The notes: generated by a model from the letters alone, not told the origin. DNA of 39,942 bases from Maribacter sp. (GCA_020629285.1 JAHDDP010000029.1:1-39942); one strand, 5' to 3'; positions 1 to 8,131 are shown, numbered from the stretch's first letter. Made by a program: numbers and translations.

Positions 1-2
1 GT

Positions 3-218
3 ATGAAAAAACCGAATACAGCAGTTTATATCGCTTTAGTAATCGTTATAATCGGTCTTATATTTCAATTTATGGAAATGGGAGTTTTTGGAGAAGATCC
101 CATACCTGAAATCACCCAATATAATCAACTGTTTTTTTGGACCGGAATTCTTATTTGGGCTCTTGGATATATGAAACAAGAAACTGTAAAAAAGAAGGAT
201 AGCGAAAATGACCTGTAA
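3..218 (+). CDS. Small two-helix membrane protein, unknown function
   Basis: This 71-residue protein begins with ATG two bases into the window, so an upstream start cannot be excluded. It has two hydrophobic segments, roughly residues 7-27 and 42-58, separated by a short acidic, proline-containing loop. The tail is charged and lysine-rich. I recognise no family motif. The composition fits a small inner-membrane protein. It stands alone on the plus strand, with a minus-strand gene converging on it from the right. Function cannot be stated. Confidence 0.6.
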   Translation: MKKPNTAVYIALVIVIIGLIFQFMEMGVFGEDPIPEITQYNQLFFWTGILIWALGYMKQETVKKKDSENDL

Positions 219-310
219 ACTAAACAACAATCTAACGGGTCTGTTTACGTTGAACTACCACTATAAAACCAACAAACCTTTCGCTACCCTTTTTAAAAAT
301 ATAAACTTCT

Positions 311-727
311 TTATTTGAATAGACGAATAGAAGATTCTTTCAAATTCAATTTAGCTGGTTGCGGAAATTCTGCATGAACTATCAATACATTTTCATGATG
401 TTGCTCTAACTCACTCAACACCTTTCTGTTCAACAATAAAATGGTTGAATGACCGTAATGGTCTAATTTATCAAGAATGGTTTTTCCGTTAAATTCACAC
501 ACCCAATGTGTTTCTGACATATTTTCTTCGTAAAACAACTCTAAAGTTGGCACTTGATAATAATCGTGCTCACCAATACCTTCTAAATCAATAACCAAAC
601 GAAGCAATCCGCCTTCCAAAGAGGCTCCTTCACTAGAAATACCTAATTGTTCAAAAGACAATTTACCAGAAGTTGGTTCATTAAATTTTACTTTTATCTC
701 TCCTTGATTTATCTCTACTTTGCTCAT
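311..727 (-). CDS. Hypothetical soluble protein, 138 aa
   Basis: A 138-residue protein with an ATG start and no signal peptide or membrane segment. It is acidic and appears rich in beta-strand, with alternating hydrophobic residues and many Glu and Leu. No catalytic or binding motif is recognisable. It lies 78 bp downstream of a methyltransferase gene on the same strand, so the two may be co-transcribed, but nothing links their functions. The base composition and continuous reading frame support a real gene; the function is unknown. Confidence 0.6.
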   Translation of the reverse strand: MSKVEINQGEIKVKFNEPTSGKLSFEQLGISSEGASLEGGLLRLVIDLEGIGEHDYYQVPTLELFYEENMSETHWVCEFNGKTILDKLDHYGHSTILLLNRKVLSELEQHHENVLIVHAEFPQPAKLNLKESSIRLFK

Positions 728-805
728 CTACGTTTGTTTTTATGATACCACCAAAGCTAGACAACAACGTAGATCAATACTATGACATTTATCAGGATTA
801 ATAAA

Positions 806-1474
806 TCAATGCATCTTATATATTACAGTTACAATAATACCATGTTCATCTACGACTTTTAAAAGCTCGCTCTGCGCTACAACTTTCAAATTAAATGGTG
901 CCAACAAAAGATTGATGCCACTTTGTTTTTTTAAACGAGTACCTTGACCTGAGATAATATCTACATTAGGTATAAAATCTTTATTAGGAAGATGTTCTGT
1001 TACTATTACATACTTGTAATCAACAAGCTTAGCCGCAACTTGCTTTACCTCATTATTAGAGATATGCTGCAAGACTTGCCGAAGAATAGCACAATCTGTA
1101 TTGGGCAATGTGTCTTTAGCTACATCTAGACATAGAAATTCCAAATTAGGAGCTTTATATTTTTCTTTGTTACGTTCAATTAATTCTGGAACAATATCCA
1201 CCGCAATAAAATTCTTGGCGTGGCCCACCAATTCTTTTCCCACATTAAAATCCCCGCAACCTAAATCACATACTGAAATTGGTTTTTCAAATGAACTTAA
1301 AAAAGCAATTAATTTCTCTACATAAGGTTTTACAATTTCTGGTTTATGCGAACCTTCACCAGAATAAAAATCTTCACCGCCACTACCCCACAAGTTTTTT
1401 TCATAGACTTGTTGCATAGCATCTTTTGTTGGCCATGGTTTTTTACTTCTTGATTTTTTTTGTTTACCCTTCAT
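806..1474 (-). CDS. Class I SAM-dependent methyltransferase
   Basis: A 222-residue Rossmann-type methyltransferase. The SAM-binding motif I is clear as VCDLGCGDFNVGKELV (about residues 68-83). An acidic motif II, AVDIVPELIERN, follows, and motif LEFLCLDVAKDTLP lies before the TDCAILRQVLQHI segment. The N-terminus is lysine-rich and ends in a Trp-Pro segment. The substrate cannot be read from the sequence; small molecules or proteins are both possible. It lies upstream of the 138-aa hypothetical gene on the same strand. The fold assignment is firm; the specific role is not known. Confidence 0.8.
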   Translation of the reverse strand: MKGKQKKSRSKKPWPTKDAMQQVYEKNLWGSGGEDFYSGEGSHKPEIVKPYVEKLIAFLSSFEKPISVCDLGCGDFNVGKELVGHAKNFIAVDIVPELIERNKEKYKAPNLEFLCLDVAKDTLPNTDCAILRQVLQHISNNEVKQVAAKLVDYKYVIVTEHLPNKDFIPNVDIISGQGTRLKKQSGINLLLAPFNLKVVAQSELLKVVDEHGIIVTVIYKMH

Positions 1475-1648
1475 TTATTATCTAAAAACGTGAACTTTTA
1501 TCTGTATGTAGTAATATAAAGTAAAATCACCAGAGACGATTATTAGCCTCCTTATGTATTGCATGGGGCTTAAAAAAACAACAAATGCGACTCATTAAAA
1601 AGTTAACATATAAAAAATGTATTTTCACTAACATAAAAATTCAATTAC

Positions 1649-2194
1649 ATGGAACAAATAAAAATCATATTTTTTCTTTTAGGTTCGTTCTTTGGTATTG
1701 AAAACAGCAGAATTGCTTCAGACAAAACCACTGTGACCATTTATCCTGAAAAACACAAAATAGAGATTGTTCAGGAAAACCTTTTTACCATAATCCAAGC
1801 CGAAAAAGACACTGCTCTTATCTTGGCACAATGGGAGCAATTAGCAAATCGCAAAGAAAACAAACTGCCGTGGGCTAAAGAGTTAGAAAATTTCACCAAT
1901 AAAAATGTGACAATTGAAAATAAGGAAGGAGCCATAGCACCACGCATTTCTTTTAATTACACTGACGAAGATGATTTGCGTGCCTTGGGTATCTGGTATA
2001 ATAATGAAAAGAAACAATATTCTATTAATAACATTCCAAGAGAGCATACCGCAAGCGAAAACGGTAAATTAGAAGGCAATTATTGGATTTTTGAAGGAAA
2101 CAGCAAATTTAGCTTCACCATTGAAGCTTTTATTGACTTGCCCAATGAGTTTAAAAAATCAAAACTTGCAATCACTGAAATCTTTGAGGACTAA
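1649..2194 (+). CDS. Hypothetical protein with hydrophobic N-terminus, 181 aa
   Basis: A 181-residue protein. The first 15 residues (after Met-Glu-Gln) are hydrophobic, but no clean signal-peptidase site follows, so export is uncertain. The rest is hydrophilic and mixed alpha/beta, with an aromatic-rich stretch GNYWIFEGNSKFSFTIEAF near residues 145-163. I do not recognise a family. It is followed after 9 bp by the NTF2-like gene, so the two are probably co-transcribed with the downstream ureohydrolase. The 174-bp gap before it is AT-rich and shows no clear promoter to me. Confidence 0.6.
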   Translation: MEQIKIIFFLLGSFFGIENSRIASDKTTVTIYPEKHKIEIVQENLFTIIQAEKDTALILAQWEQLANRKENKLPWAKELENFTNKNVTIENKEGAIAPRISFNYTDEDDLRALGIWYNNEKKQYSINNIPREHTASENGKLEGNYWIFEGNSKFSFTIEAFIDLPNEFKKSKLAITEIFED

Positions 2195-2203
2195 ATTTTA
2201 AGT

Positions 2204-2581
2204 ATGGATATACAGAAAAACAAAGAAAATGCCATAGCATTTTACAGAACAGCATACTTGGGTAATCCAAAATCAGCCATAGAGAAATATGTAGGCAGTG
2301 AATATATTCAACACAACCCAGACGTTGCCAATGGCACACAAGGTTTTATTGATTATTTTGAACGTATGCAGGCAGAATATCCAGAAAAATCTATTGAATT
2401 TGTACGCTGTATTGCAGAAGGCGATTTAGTTTCACTGCACACGCACCAAACTTGGCCAGGAAATGATCAATACGTGACTATGGATTTCTTTAGGTTTGAT
2501 GCAGAAGGAAAAATATGCGAACATTGGGATGCTATTCAGCAAATTCCCGAAACATCCAAGAACCCGAATACCATGTATTAA
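2204..2581 (+). CDS. NTF2/SnoaL-like domain protein
   Basis: A 125-residue protein of the SnoaL-like/nuclear transport factor 2 cone fold. Visible signs are the N-terminal helix with NAIAFYRTAY, the segment YIQHNPDVANGTQGFIDYF, and the later strand pair VSLHTHQTWPG and MDFFRFDAEGKICEHWD. The HNP and EHWD pieces are typical of the family that includes SnoaL aldol-type cyclases and many uncharacterised small enzymes. The length matches a single domain. It sits 9 bp after the preceding gene and 27 bp before the ureohydrolase. The substrate is unknown. Confidence 0.8.
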   Translation: MDIQKNKENAIAFYRTAYLGNPKSAIEKYVGSEYIQHNPDVANGTQGFIDYFERMQAEYPEKSIEFVRCIAEGDLVSLHTHQTWPGNDQYVTMDFFRFDAEGKICEHWDAIQQIPETSKNPNTMY

Positions 2582-2608
2582 TTTAATATAAAAGCCTAAA
2601 AAGTTATT

Positions 2609-3391
2609 ATGAAAGATATTGTTATTCAAGGAATTAATTGGGATGCCAAATCATCTTTTCAACAAGGTCCGGCGAAAGCCCCTGACCTCATTAGAAAAGC
2701 ATTATTCAGCGATTCTATGAACTTATATACAGAACTTGGGGTATTCATAGAAAACGATGCCATTACCGACAAGGGCGATTTTACCATTAATGAGTATTTT
2801 GATATTGAAACCATTACCAAAAACAACCTAGATGCTGGTTCTAAATTACTTTCTTTAGGCGGAGACCATTCTGTCACTTTCCCCATTATCAAGGCTTTTA
2901 ACGAGCACTACCCAAAATTAGATATCTTACATATTGATGCGCATGCAGATCTGTATCATGAATACGAAGGGGACCCTTATTCTCATGCATGCCCTTTTGC
3001 AAGGATTATGGAAAACGGTTTTGCCGTAAAATTGGTGCAAGTCGGTATTCGCACTTTAAATCCGCATCAGGCTAATCAAGCAAAAAAATTCGATGTCGAT
3101 GTTCATGAAATGCGGAATTTAGATTTAAACGCGATACCTAAATTCAATAATCCTCTTTACATTACTTTAGATATGGATGGCTTTGATCCTGCTTTTGCAC
3201 CTGGAGTTTCTCATCACGAGCCAGGCGGACTCTCATCTCGACAAGTTTTAGACTTAATTCATAGTATAGATACCGAAGTAGTAGGTGCTGATATTGTAGA
3301 ATATAACCCTGATAGAGACTTTCATGATATGACCGCTTACTTGGCCGCAAAAATGATGAAAGAACTTTTAGGAAAATTGATAGGTAATTGA
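2609..3391 (+). CDS. Agmatinase/arginase-family ureohydrolase
   Basis: A 260-residue manganese ureohydrolase. All metal-binding motifs are present: GGDHS (about residues 90-94), DAHAD (about 111-115) and DMDGFD (about 190-195), followed by the family segment PAFAPGVSHHEPGGLS. Members hydrolyse agmatine, arginine or related guanidino compounds, releasing urea. The substrate loop DLYHEYEGDPYSHACPFARI is not diagnostic to me, so agmatinase and arginase both remain possible. At 260 residues it is slightly shorter than typical agmatinases (about 300). It is not inside the arginine cluster 2 kb downstream, but the two could be opposing arms of arginine metabolism. Confidence 0.85.
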   Translation: MKDIVIQGINWDAKSSFQQGPAKAPDLIRKALFSDSMNLYTELGVFIENDAITDKGDFTINEYFDIETITKNNLDAGSKLLSLGGDHSVTFPIIKAFNEHYPKLDILHIDAHADLYHEYEGDPYSHACPFARIMENGFAVKLVQVGIRTLNPHQANQAKKFDVDVHEMRNLDLNAIPKFNNPLYITLDMDGFDPAFAPGVSHHEPGGLSSRQVLDLIHSIDTEVVGADIVEYNPDRDFHDMTAYLAAKMMKELLGKLIGN

Positions 3392-3446
3392 AATCATCTT
3401 TCAATAAAAACCAGTAAATTGAGCTGTTACTAAACCAAGACCCCTA

Positions 3447-4790
3447 ATGCCGATTACCTTTAAAAATTACATGAAACTCCACAAAGTTTCCTTGATATTG
3501 GCAGTATTAAGTTTTGTATTTTACTACACCTTCGCCTATCATTTAGATCGAACCGATTTTATAAAATTGCTCTCTCTTTTTGTAGCACTTTTCTTTTTCT
3601 GTTTTAAATTGATACAGTTTGAAAAACTGAATTTCAGGTTCTTATTAGGTTTTGGAATTATTTTTAGATTAATTTTTCTATTTATAGAACCCAATCTTTC
3701 TCAAGATTTTTATAGGTTCATTTGGGACGGTCATTTAGTCTCTAGCGGCGCCAACCCCTATTTACACACACCAGATCAATTAATGGAAAACATGGTATCT
3801 ATGATACCAAATGCCGATATACTATATGAAGGCATGGGCAGTTTAAGTGCACGGCATTATAGCAATTACCCACCTTTGAACCAGCTTATTTTTGCTATTG
3901 CGGCATTTGTAGGCGGCAAAAGTATTTTCGGCTCTTTATTTGCCATGCGTGCCATTATTATTCTTGCAGACATAGGTGTATTCTATTTTGGTAGAAAGCT
4001 GCTAAAAAACCTGAACAAATCTCCGCATTTAATATTCTGGTACTTCTTAAATCCCTTGGTTATTGTAGAACTCACAGGCAATCTTCATTTTGAAGGGGTA
4101 ATGCTGTTTTTCTTTATTCTAGCCCTATTTTTATTATCTATAGATAAATGGAAAACTACAGGTGTAGTTATAGCTTGTTCTATTTCAATAAAGCTCGTAC
4201 CCCTATTATTTTTACCGCTTTTCCTGAAGTACTTAGGATGGAAAAAAAGCATCGTTTTCTACGCTATCATTGGCATAACATCTATTGTACTTTTTCTTCC
4301 ATTTAATATCCCAGAATTTATAGACAACTATTCCAAGACTATAAAACTATGGTTTTCTAATTTTGAATTCAATGCAAGCATCTATAACATCGCTAAAAAA
4401 ACTGCCATACATTTTGATGCAAAGCCGTGGGAATTTATTAAGGAATATGGCAAAATTACACCGTTGTTTACCATAGCCACTGTTGGTCTATTTACATTTT
4501 TACCAAAAAGGTATGATTTAAACAGAGTGCTCTGGTCTATGATGTGGGTATTGACCATCTACTATTTCGTATCTACTACCGTACACCCATGGTACGTTAT
4601 TTTTCTGGTGCTGCTTTCTATTTTTACAACCTACAGATATGCCATCATTTGGTCTGCAGCCATTGTACTGAGCTACTTCGCCTATTCTCAGGCAGATTTC
4701 AAAGAAAACCTATGGCTTCTTGCCATTGAGTATATTTCAGTCTACGGCTACATTGTTTATGAAATTGTTGCACATAATAACAAAAAGTGA
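3447..4790 (+). CDS. Polytopic GT87/GT-C-like mannosyltransferase
   Basis: A 447-residue protein with about ten to twelve membrane segments. It resembles GT-C glycosyltransferases that use polyprenyl-phosphate sugars (MptA/B, GT87 type). The first extracellular loop carries the acidic motif SQDFYRFIWDGHLVSSGANPY (about 91-111), matching the catalytic loop of such enzymes. A late motif TVHPWYVIFL is also usual in this group. Residue Met9 (position 3471) is an alternative start and would give a more usual N-terminus. It starts 55 bp after the ureohydrolase. The acceptor is unknown; lipid or cell-surface glycan mannosylation is the likely role. Confidence 0.75.
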   Translation: MPITFKNYMKLHKVSLILAVLSFVFYYTFAYHLDRTDFIKLLSLFVALFFFCFKLIQFEKLNFRFLLGFGIIFRLIFLFIEPNLSQDFYRFIWDGHLVSSGANPYLHTPDQLMENMVSMIPNADILYEGMGSLSARHYSNYPPLNQLIFAIAAFVGGKSIFGSLFAMRAIIILADIGVFYFGRKLLKNLNKSPHLIFWYFLNPLVIVELTGNLHFEGVMLFFFILALFLLSIDKWKTTGVVIACSISIKLVPLLFLPLFLKYLGWKKSIVFYAIIGITSIVLFLPFNIPEFIDNYSKTIKLWFSNFEFNASIYNIAKKTAIHFDAKPWEFIKEYGKITPLFTIATVGLFTFLPKRYDLNRVLWSMMWVLTIYYFVSTTVHPWYVIFLVLLSIFTTYRYAIIWSAAIVLSYFAYSQADFKENLWLLAIEYISVYGYIVYEIVAHNNKK

Positions 4791-4854
4791 AGTTTTTGTA
4801 AAAATTATGCGATGCGTGATGTCAAATGAATATAATTTGTACATTTACCCCGTA

Positions 4855-4941
4855 ATGAACGAAAACAACTACATAATATATAGCAATGAGTGCATTCCTG
4901 CTCTTACGCGTCCGTTCATAGCTCGCCGCCGTCGCCCGTAA
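4855..4941 (+). CDS. Putative arginine attenuation leader peptide, 28 aa
   Basis: A short ORF of 28 codons starting at ATG 4855 and ending TAA, 86 bp before the GNAT start. The peptide ends TRPFIARRRRP: five of its last ten residues are Arg, four of them consecutive, and three Pro residues are present (15, 20, 28). The Arg codons are CGT, CGC, CGC, CGT, CGC. This is the architecture of amino-acid biosynthetic leader peptides, in which ribosome stalling at scarce-tRNA codons controls a downstream RNA switch. A longer in-frame ORF could start inside the upstream gene, but the promoter-like element at 4831-4839 favours ATG 4855. Its role is inferred. Confidence 0.65.
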   Translation: MNENNYIIYSNECIPALTRPFIARRRRP

Positions 4942-4946
4942 GGGTA
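4899..4946 (+). promoter_or_regulatory. Candidate stem-loop enclosing the leader Arg codons
   Basis: Bases 4899-4908 can pair with 4937-4946: six perfect pairs (CTTACG at 4903-4908 with CGTAAG at 4937-4942), extended outward by four pairs, two of them G-U. The 28-base loop contains the four consecutive Arg codons. A ribosome stalled on those codons would prevent this pairing. I infer it is one arm of a switch; the competing structure is not identified. Confidence 0.4.
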
Positions 4947-5027
4947 AGATATAATTATAGAATTAGGTGAGTCCATTTCCGCACAACAAATCAAAACTTT
5001 TTTTACACTTTATAAATCTAACTGGCA

Positions 5028-5642
5028 ATGAACTTAATTGTTGCTAACGAATCACATTTTAAATACGCTCAGGATATTTGCGACACCATAGCCGACTCCG
5101 CTAAGGTACGTGGTACCGGTATTGCAAAACGTACTCCTGATTATATTCAGAAAAAACTAGCTAACGGCAATGCTGTTCTTGCATTGGACGGAGATAAGTT
5201 TGCAGGCTTCTGCTATATTGAAATTTGGGGACATGAGAAATTTGTGGCCAACTCCGGACTCATAGTACACCCAGACTACAGAGGTCAGGGGCTAGCTAAG
5301 AAAATAAAAGCTAAGATTTTTGACCTTAGTAGAGAGAAGTTTCCAGATGCTAAAATATTTGGGATCACTACCGGCTTGGCAGTTATGAAAATCAACTACG
5401 AACTAGGTTACAAACCGGTTACATTTTCTGAATTGACAGATGACCCAGAATTTTGGAAAGGCTGCCAAACCTGCAAAAACTTTGATATTCTTACAAGAAC
5501 AGAGCAAAAAATGTGCTTATGTACAGGTATGCTTTATGATGGCGCTACCAAGAAAAAAACCGAAGAATCAAAAGAAATGAACGGTAAGGCATTTACTAGG
5601 TTAAAAAGTATTAAAGAGAGTTTGTTTCTGAAAAAGAAATAA
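5028..5642 (+). CDS. GNAT acyltransferase, likely first step of arginine synthesis
   Basis: A 204-residue GNAT-fold acyltransferase. The acyl-CoA pyrophosphate loop is seen as HPDYRGQGLAKKI (residues 81-93). A C-terminal extension carries four cysteines, Cys146, Cys149, Cys163 and Cys165, in a CxxC...CxC pattern that may bind a metal. It heads the arginine cluster, and no argA or argJ is present here, so it is the natural candidate for N-acylating glutamate. If the pathway is N-succinylated, as ArgF' suggests, the donor would be succinyl-CoA. Family and position are seen; the reaction is inferred. Confidence 0.75.
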   Translation: MNLIVANESHFKYAQDICDTIADSAKVRGTGIAKRTPDYIQKKLANGNAVLALDGDKFAGFCYIEIWGHEKFVANSGLIVHPDYRGQGLAKKIKAKIFDLSREKFPDAKIFGITTGLAVMKINYELGYKPVTFSELTDDPEFWKGCQTCKNFDILTRTEQKMCLCTGMLYDGATKKKTEESKEMNGKAFTRLKSIKESLFLKKK

Positions 5643-5700
5643 GAGTATAGAAGTTAAAAAATAAATATTGAGAGTAGTGAAATAGCTGATTTATAAAATC

Positions 5701-5742
5701 TTTTTTCTATTGTCTTTTTTCTAAGCTCTCTTTTCTAGCTCT
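5701..5742. repeat. Heptad-repeat array, GNAT-argG gap
   Basis: Six consecutive degenerate 7-bp units: TTTTTTC, TATTGTC, TTTTTTC, TAAGCTC, TCTTTTC, TAGCTCT. All begin with T and five end in C, giving a strict 7-bp phase. It fills the middle of the 151-bp gap before argG. The same phase occurs in four other gaps of this cluster. Confidence 0.6.
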
Positions 5743-5793
5743 ATCAAACTAAAACAATAATTACCCGGCATCACCGGATTTGAACATATTATA

Positions 5794-6981
5794 ATGAAAA
5801 AATTAGTACTAGCATACAGCGGCGGATTAGATACATCTTATTGCGCTAAACATTTATCAAAAGACAAAGGATTTGAGGTTCATGCAGTAAGTGTAAACAC
5901 TGGCGGATTTTCTTCGGATGAAATAAAAGAAATCGAGAAAAAAGCAATCGAATTAGGGGCATCGTCATATACCTCAATAGATGCCGTACAGACTTTTTAT
6001 GACAAAGTAGTAAAGTATCTTATTTTCGGTAACGTATTAAAAAACAATACCTACCCGCTTTCTGTAAGTGCTGAACGTATTGTACAGGCAATCGAAATTG
6101 TTAACTATGCTAAAAAAGTAGGTGCAGGTTACATCGCTCATGGCAGTACAGGAGCTGGAAATGACCAAGTTCGTTTCGATATGATTTTTCAAATCATTGC
6201 TCCAGAAATCGAGATCATCACTCCTATTAGAGATAATAAATTAGCAAGAGAAGAAGAGATTGCATACTTAAAAGAAAACGGAGTAGATTACCCTTGGGAA
6301 AAAGCTAAATACTCTATTAACAGAGGACTTTGGGGAACATCTGTTGGTGGCGAAGAAACTTTGACTTCTGAAAAAGCATTGCCAGATAATGCTTATCCAA
6401 GTCAGTTACAAGAAAAGAATCCGACAGATGTAAAACTGACTTTTGAAAAAGGAGAGCTAGTTGCTATTGATGGAAAAAAAGATTCTCCCGTTGCTAATAT
6501 TGAAAAGCTTGAGGCATTAGCTTCAAAGTACGCAATTGGTAGAGATATCCACGTTGGCGATACCATTATTGGGACTAAAGGAAGAGTTGGTTTTGAGGCT
6601 CCCGCATCTTTAATTATCATAAAAGCACACCATTTGTTAGAGAAGCATACGCTTACAAAATGGCAACAATACCAAAAAGAACAACAAGGTAATTTCTACG
6701 GAATGTTGTTGCATGAAGGTAATTACCTTGATCCAGTCATGAGAAATATAGAAACCTTTTTGACCGACACTCAAAAAACGGTTTCAGGAGATGTTTTTGT
6801 TGGCTTATATCCTTTTCAGTTTAGACTACACGGTATTTCTTCTGAACACGATTTAATGACAGATGCTTTCGGTAAATACGGTGAAGTCAATAAAGGTTGG
6901 ACCGCAGATGATGCTAAGGGCTTTATAAAAATACTTTCTAATTCAGGAAAGATATATAACCATGTTAATGGGGATAAATAA
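5794..6981 (+). CDS. argG: Argininosuccinate synthase
   Basis: A 395-residue enzyme that joins citrulline and aspartate with ATP to form argininosuccinate, the penultimate step of arginine synthesis in the cytoplasm. The N-terminal PP-loop AYSGGLDTSY (residues 7-16) is characteristic. HGSTGAGNDQVRFD (near 116-129) and the later YSINRGLWG segment are argininosuccinate synthase signatures. The length matches the family (about 400). The start ATG is the only sensible one because the ATP-binding loop follows immediately. It is second in the cluster, ahead of the rest of the pathway. Identification is firm. Confidence 0.96.
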   Translation: MKKLVLAYSGGLDTSYCAKHLSKDKGFEVHAVSVNTGGFSSDEIKEIEKKAIELGASSYTSIDAVQTFYDKVVKYLIFGNVLKNNTYPLSVSAERIVQAIEIVNYAKKVGAGYIAHGSTGAGNDQVRFDMIFQIIAPEIEIITPIRDNKLAREEEIAYLKENGVDYPWEKAKYSINRGLWGTSVGGEETLTSEKALPDNAYPSQLQEKNPTDVKLTFEKGELVAIDGKKDSPVANIEKLEALASKYAIGRDIHVGDTIIGTKGRVGFEAPASLIIIKAHHLLEKHTLTKWQQYQKEQQGNFYGMLLHEGNYLDPVMRNIETFLTDTQKTVSGDVFVGLYPFQFRLHGISSEHDLMTDAFGKYGEVNKGWTADDAKGFIKILSNSGKIYNHVNGDK

Positions 6982-6983
6982 AT

Positions 6984-7032
6984 AGTTGGGAGTTAGGAGT
7001 TGGGAGTTAGGAGTTAGGAGTTAGGAGTTAGG
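6984..7032. repeat. Tandem heptad repeat (AGTTRGG)x7, argG-argC gap
   Basis: Seven head-to-tail units of AGTTAGG or AGTTGGG with no spacing errors, starting 2 bp after the argG stop codon. This is the most perfect of the heptad arrays in the cluster. A perfect 7-bp tandem repeat is prone to slippage, so copy number may vary between strains. Confidence 0.85.
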
Positions 7033-7042
7033 AGAAAAAATA

Positions 7043-7078
7043 GTATTAAGTAATGAGTACAAAGTATTAAGTGAAAAG
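7043..7078 (+). repeat. 36-bp repeat arm upstream of argC (heptad-phased)
   Basis: Heptads GTATTAA, GTAATGA, GTACAAA, GTATTAA and GTGAAAA plus one base. The whole 36 bp is the exact reverse complement of 8290-8325, downstream of argC. It also pairs imperfectly (28 of 36 by eye) with 7100-7135 in the same gap, giving a possible long hairpin with a 21-base loop between argG and argC. Confidence 0.8.
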
Positions 7079-7096
7079 ATTAAAAATGTTATTCAA

Positions 7097-7138
7097 GTAC
7101 TTCGTACTTAATACTTATTACTTGATACTTGATACTCT
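7097..7138. repeat. Heptad-repeat array next to argC start
   Basis: Six 7-bp units: GTACTTC, GTACTTA, ATACTTA, TTACTTG, ATACTTG, ATACTCT (consensus NTACTTN). It ends 17 bp before the argC ATG and forms the second arm of the imperfect hairpin with 7043-7078. Confidence 0.7.
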
Positions 7139-7155
7139 TTACACAAAATAAAATT

Positions 7156-8130
7156 ATGATTAAAGCAGGTATTATTGGTGGTTCTGGTTACACGGGTGGG
7201 GAGCTTATTCGCATCTTATTAAATCATCCGGCAACGGAAATAGATTTTGTTTTCAGTACTACAAGGGCCGGAAAAAAAGTAACCACCGCGCATCCGGATT
7301 TGCTAGGAACTACAGACCTCGAATTTACGGGAGAAGTCAACCTTGCTATAGATGTTGTTTTTCTATGTCTAGGTCATGGGAACTCTACCGCATTCTTAAA
7401 GGCACATGACTTTTCTTCGGAAACAGTAATCATCGATTTAAGTAATGATTTTAGATTGCATGCCGATGCCGATTTTGGTGGAAAACAATTTGTATACGGG
7501 TTACCTGAATTGAACAAAAGCAACATAGAGAATGCAAAACACATCGCCAACCCTGGTTGTTTTGCTACTGCTATTCAACTAGCGTTGCTGCCGTTGGCGA
7601 AGGCGAACTTATTAGAAAATGAAGTACATATAAATGCTGTAACCGGCAGTACAGGAGCAGGTGTTAGTCCGTCCGCAACCTCTCATTTTTCATGGAGAAA
7701 TAATAATGTCAGCTGGTACAAGCCTTTTACACATCAACATTTGGGTGAAATAAATGAGAGTTTGCATTCACTACAAGAGAATACGGGCAACTTGTTTTTC
7801 ATGCCCAATAGAGGAAATTTCACTCGTGGAATTTTAGCTACTTCGTACACCAAATTTGTTGGTGATTTATCGGAAGTTAAAGCATTGTATCAAGAGTTTT
7901 ATAAAGACGCCATGTTTACCCAAATTTCAGATGAACCTATCAACCTGAAACAGGTGGTAAATACTAATCAATGCCATATTCATTTACACAAACATGATGA
8001 TATTTTATTGATTACATCAGCAATTGACAACCTCTTAAAAGGTGCATCTGGACAAGCGGTACAGAATATGAATTTAATTTTTGGATTAGAAGAAAATTTA
8101 GGCTTGAACCTAAAAGCAGGTGTCTTTTAA
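7156..8130 (+). CDS. argC: N-acyl-glutamyl-phosphate reductase (ArgC)
   Basis: A 324-residue NADPH-dependent reductase that converts N-acyl-glutamyl phosphate to the semialdehyde. The Rossmann loop GIIGGSGYTGGELIR starts at residue 5. The catalytic cysteine is Cys135 in ANPGCFATAIQLALLPL. A start at 7129 would add nine residues before the nucleotide-binding loop, encoded partly by the heptad array; ATG 7156 fits the family better. Annotations usually say N-acetyl, but Bacteroidota relatives may act on the succinyl form. The gene is bracketed by a 36-bp inverted repeat. Confidence 0.94.
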   Translation: MIKAGIIGGSGYTGGELIRILLNHPATEIDFVFSTTRAGKKVTTAHPDLLGTTDLEFTGEVNLAIDVVFLCLGHGNSTAFLKAHDFSSETVIIDLSNDFRLHADADFGGKQFVYGLPELNKSNIENAKHIANPGCFATAIQLALLPLAKANLLENEVHINAVTGSTGAGVSPSATSHFSWRNNNVSWYKPFTHQHLGEINESLHSLQENTGNLFFMPNRGNFTRGILATSYTKFVGDLSEVKALYQEFYKDAMFTQISDEPINLKQVVNTNQCHIHLHKHDDILLITSAIDNLLKGASGQAVQNMNLIFGLEENLGLNLKAGVF

Positions 8131-8131
8131 C

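Larger units (their letters stand above)
4791..5027. promoter_or_regulatory. Leader region of the arginine-proline cluster
   Basis: This 237-bp gap precedes the first cluster gene. It holds a promoter-like TATAATTTG at 4831-4839 (close to the TAnnTTTG consensus but with one extra spacer base; no good -33 box seen). It also holds the arginine-rich leader ORF at 4855-4941, a candidate stem between 4899-4908 and 4937-4946, and a run of seven T at 4998-5004. The GC-rich stretch 4895-4945 stands out strongly from the AT-rich surroundings. The arrangement fits translation-controlled attenuation, although no strong terminator hairpin is visible directly before the T-run. Confidence 0.6.

Noticed and set aside
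1475..1648. Possible promoter or small gene in the gap between the methyltransferase and the next gene
   Set aside because: AT-rich with no TAnnTTTG box or convincing ORF that I could see.
4720..4941. A 73-codon ORF overlapping the end of the mannosyltransferase gene
   Set aside because: Its first 45 codons lie in another frame of the upstream gene and across the promoter-like box; only the last 28 codons, from ATG 4855, look like a purposeful leader peptide.
4998..5004. T-run as an intrinsic terminator in the arg leader
   Set aside because: No stable hairpin directly precedes it; only the stem 4899-4946 is visible, too far upstream to be a classical terminator.
6984..7138. CRISPR-like array
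   Set aside because: Units are 7 bp without unique spacers, and no cas gene is near; this is a heptad-phased intergenic repeat.
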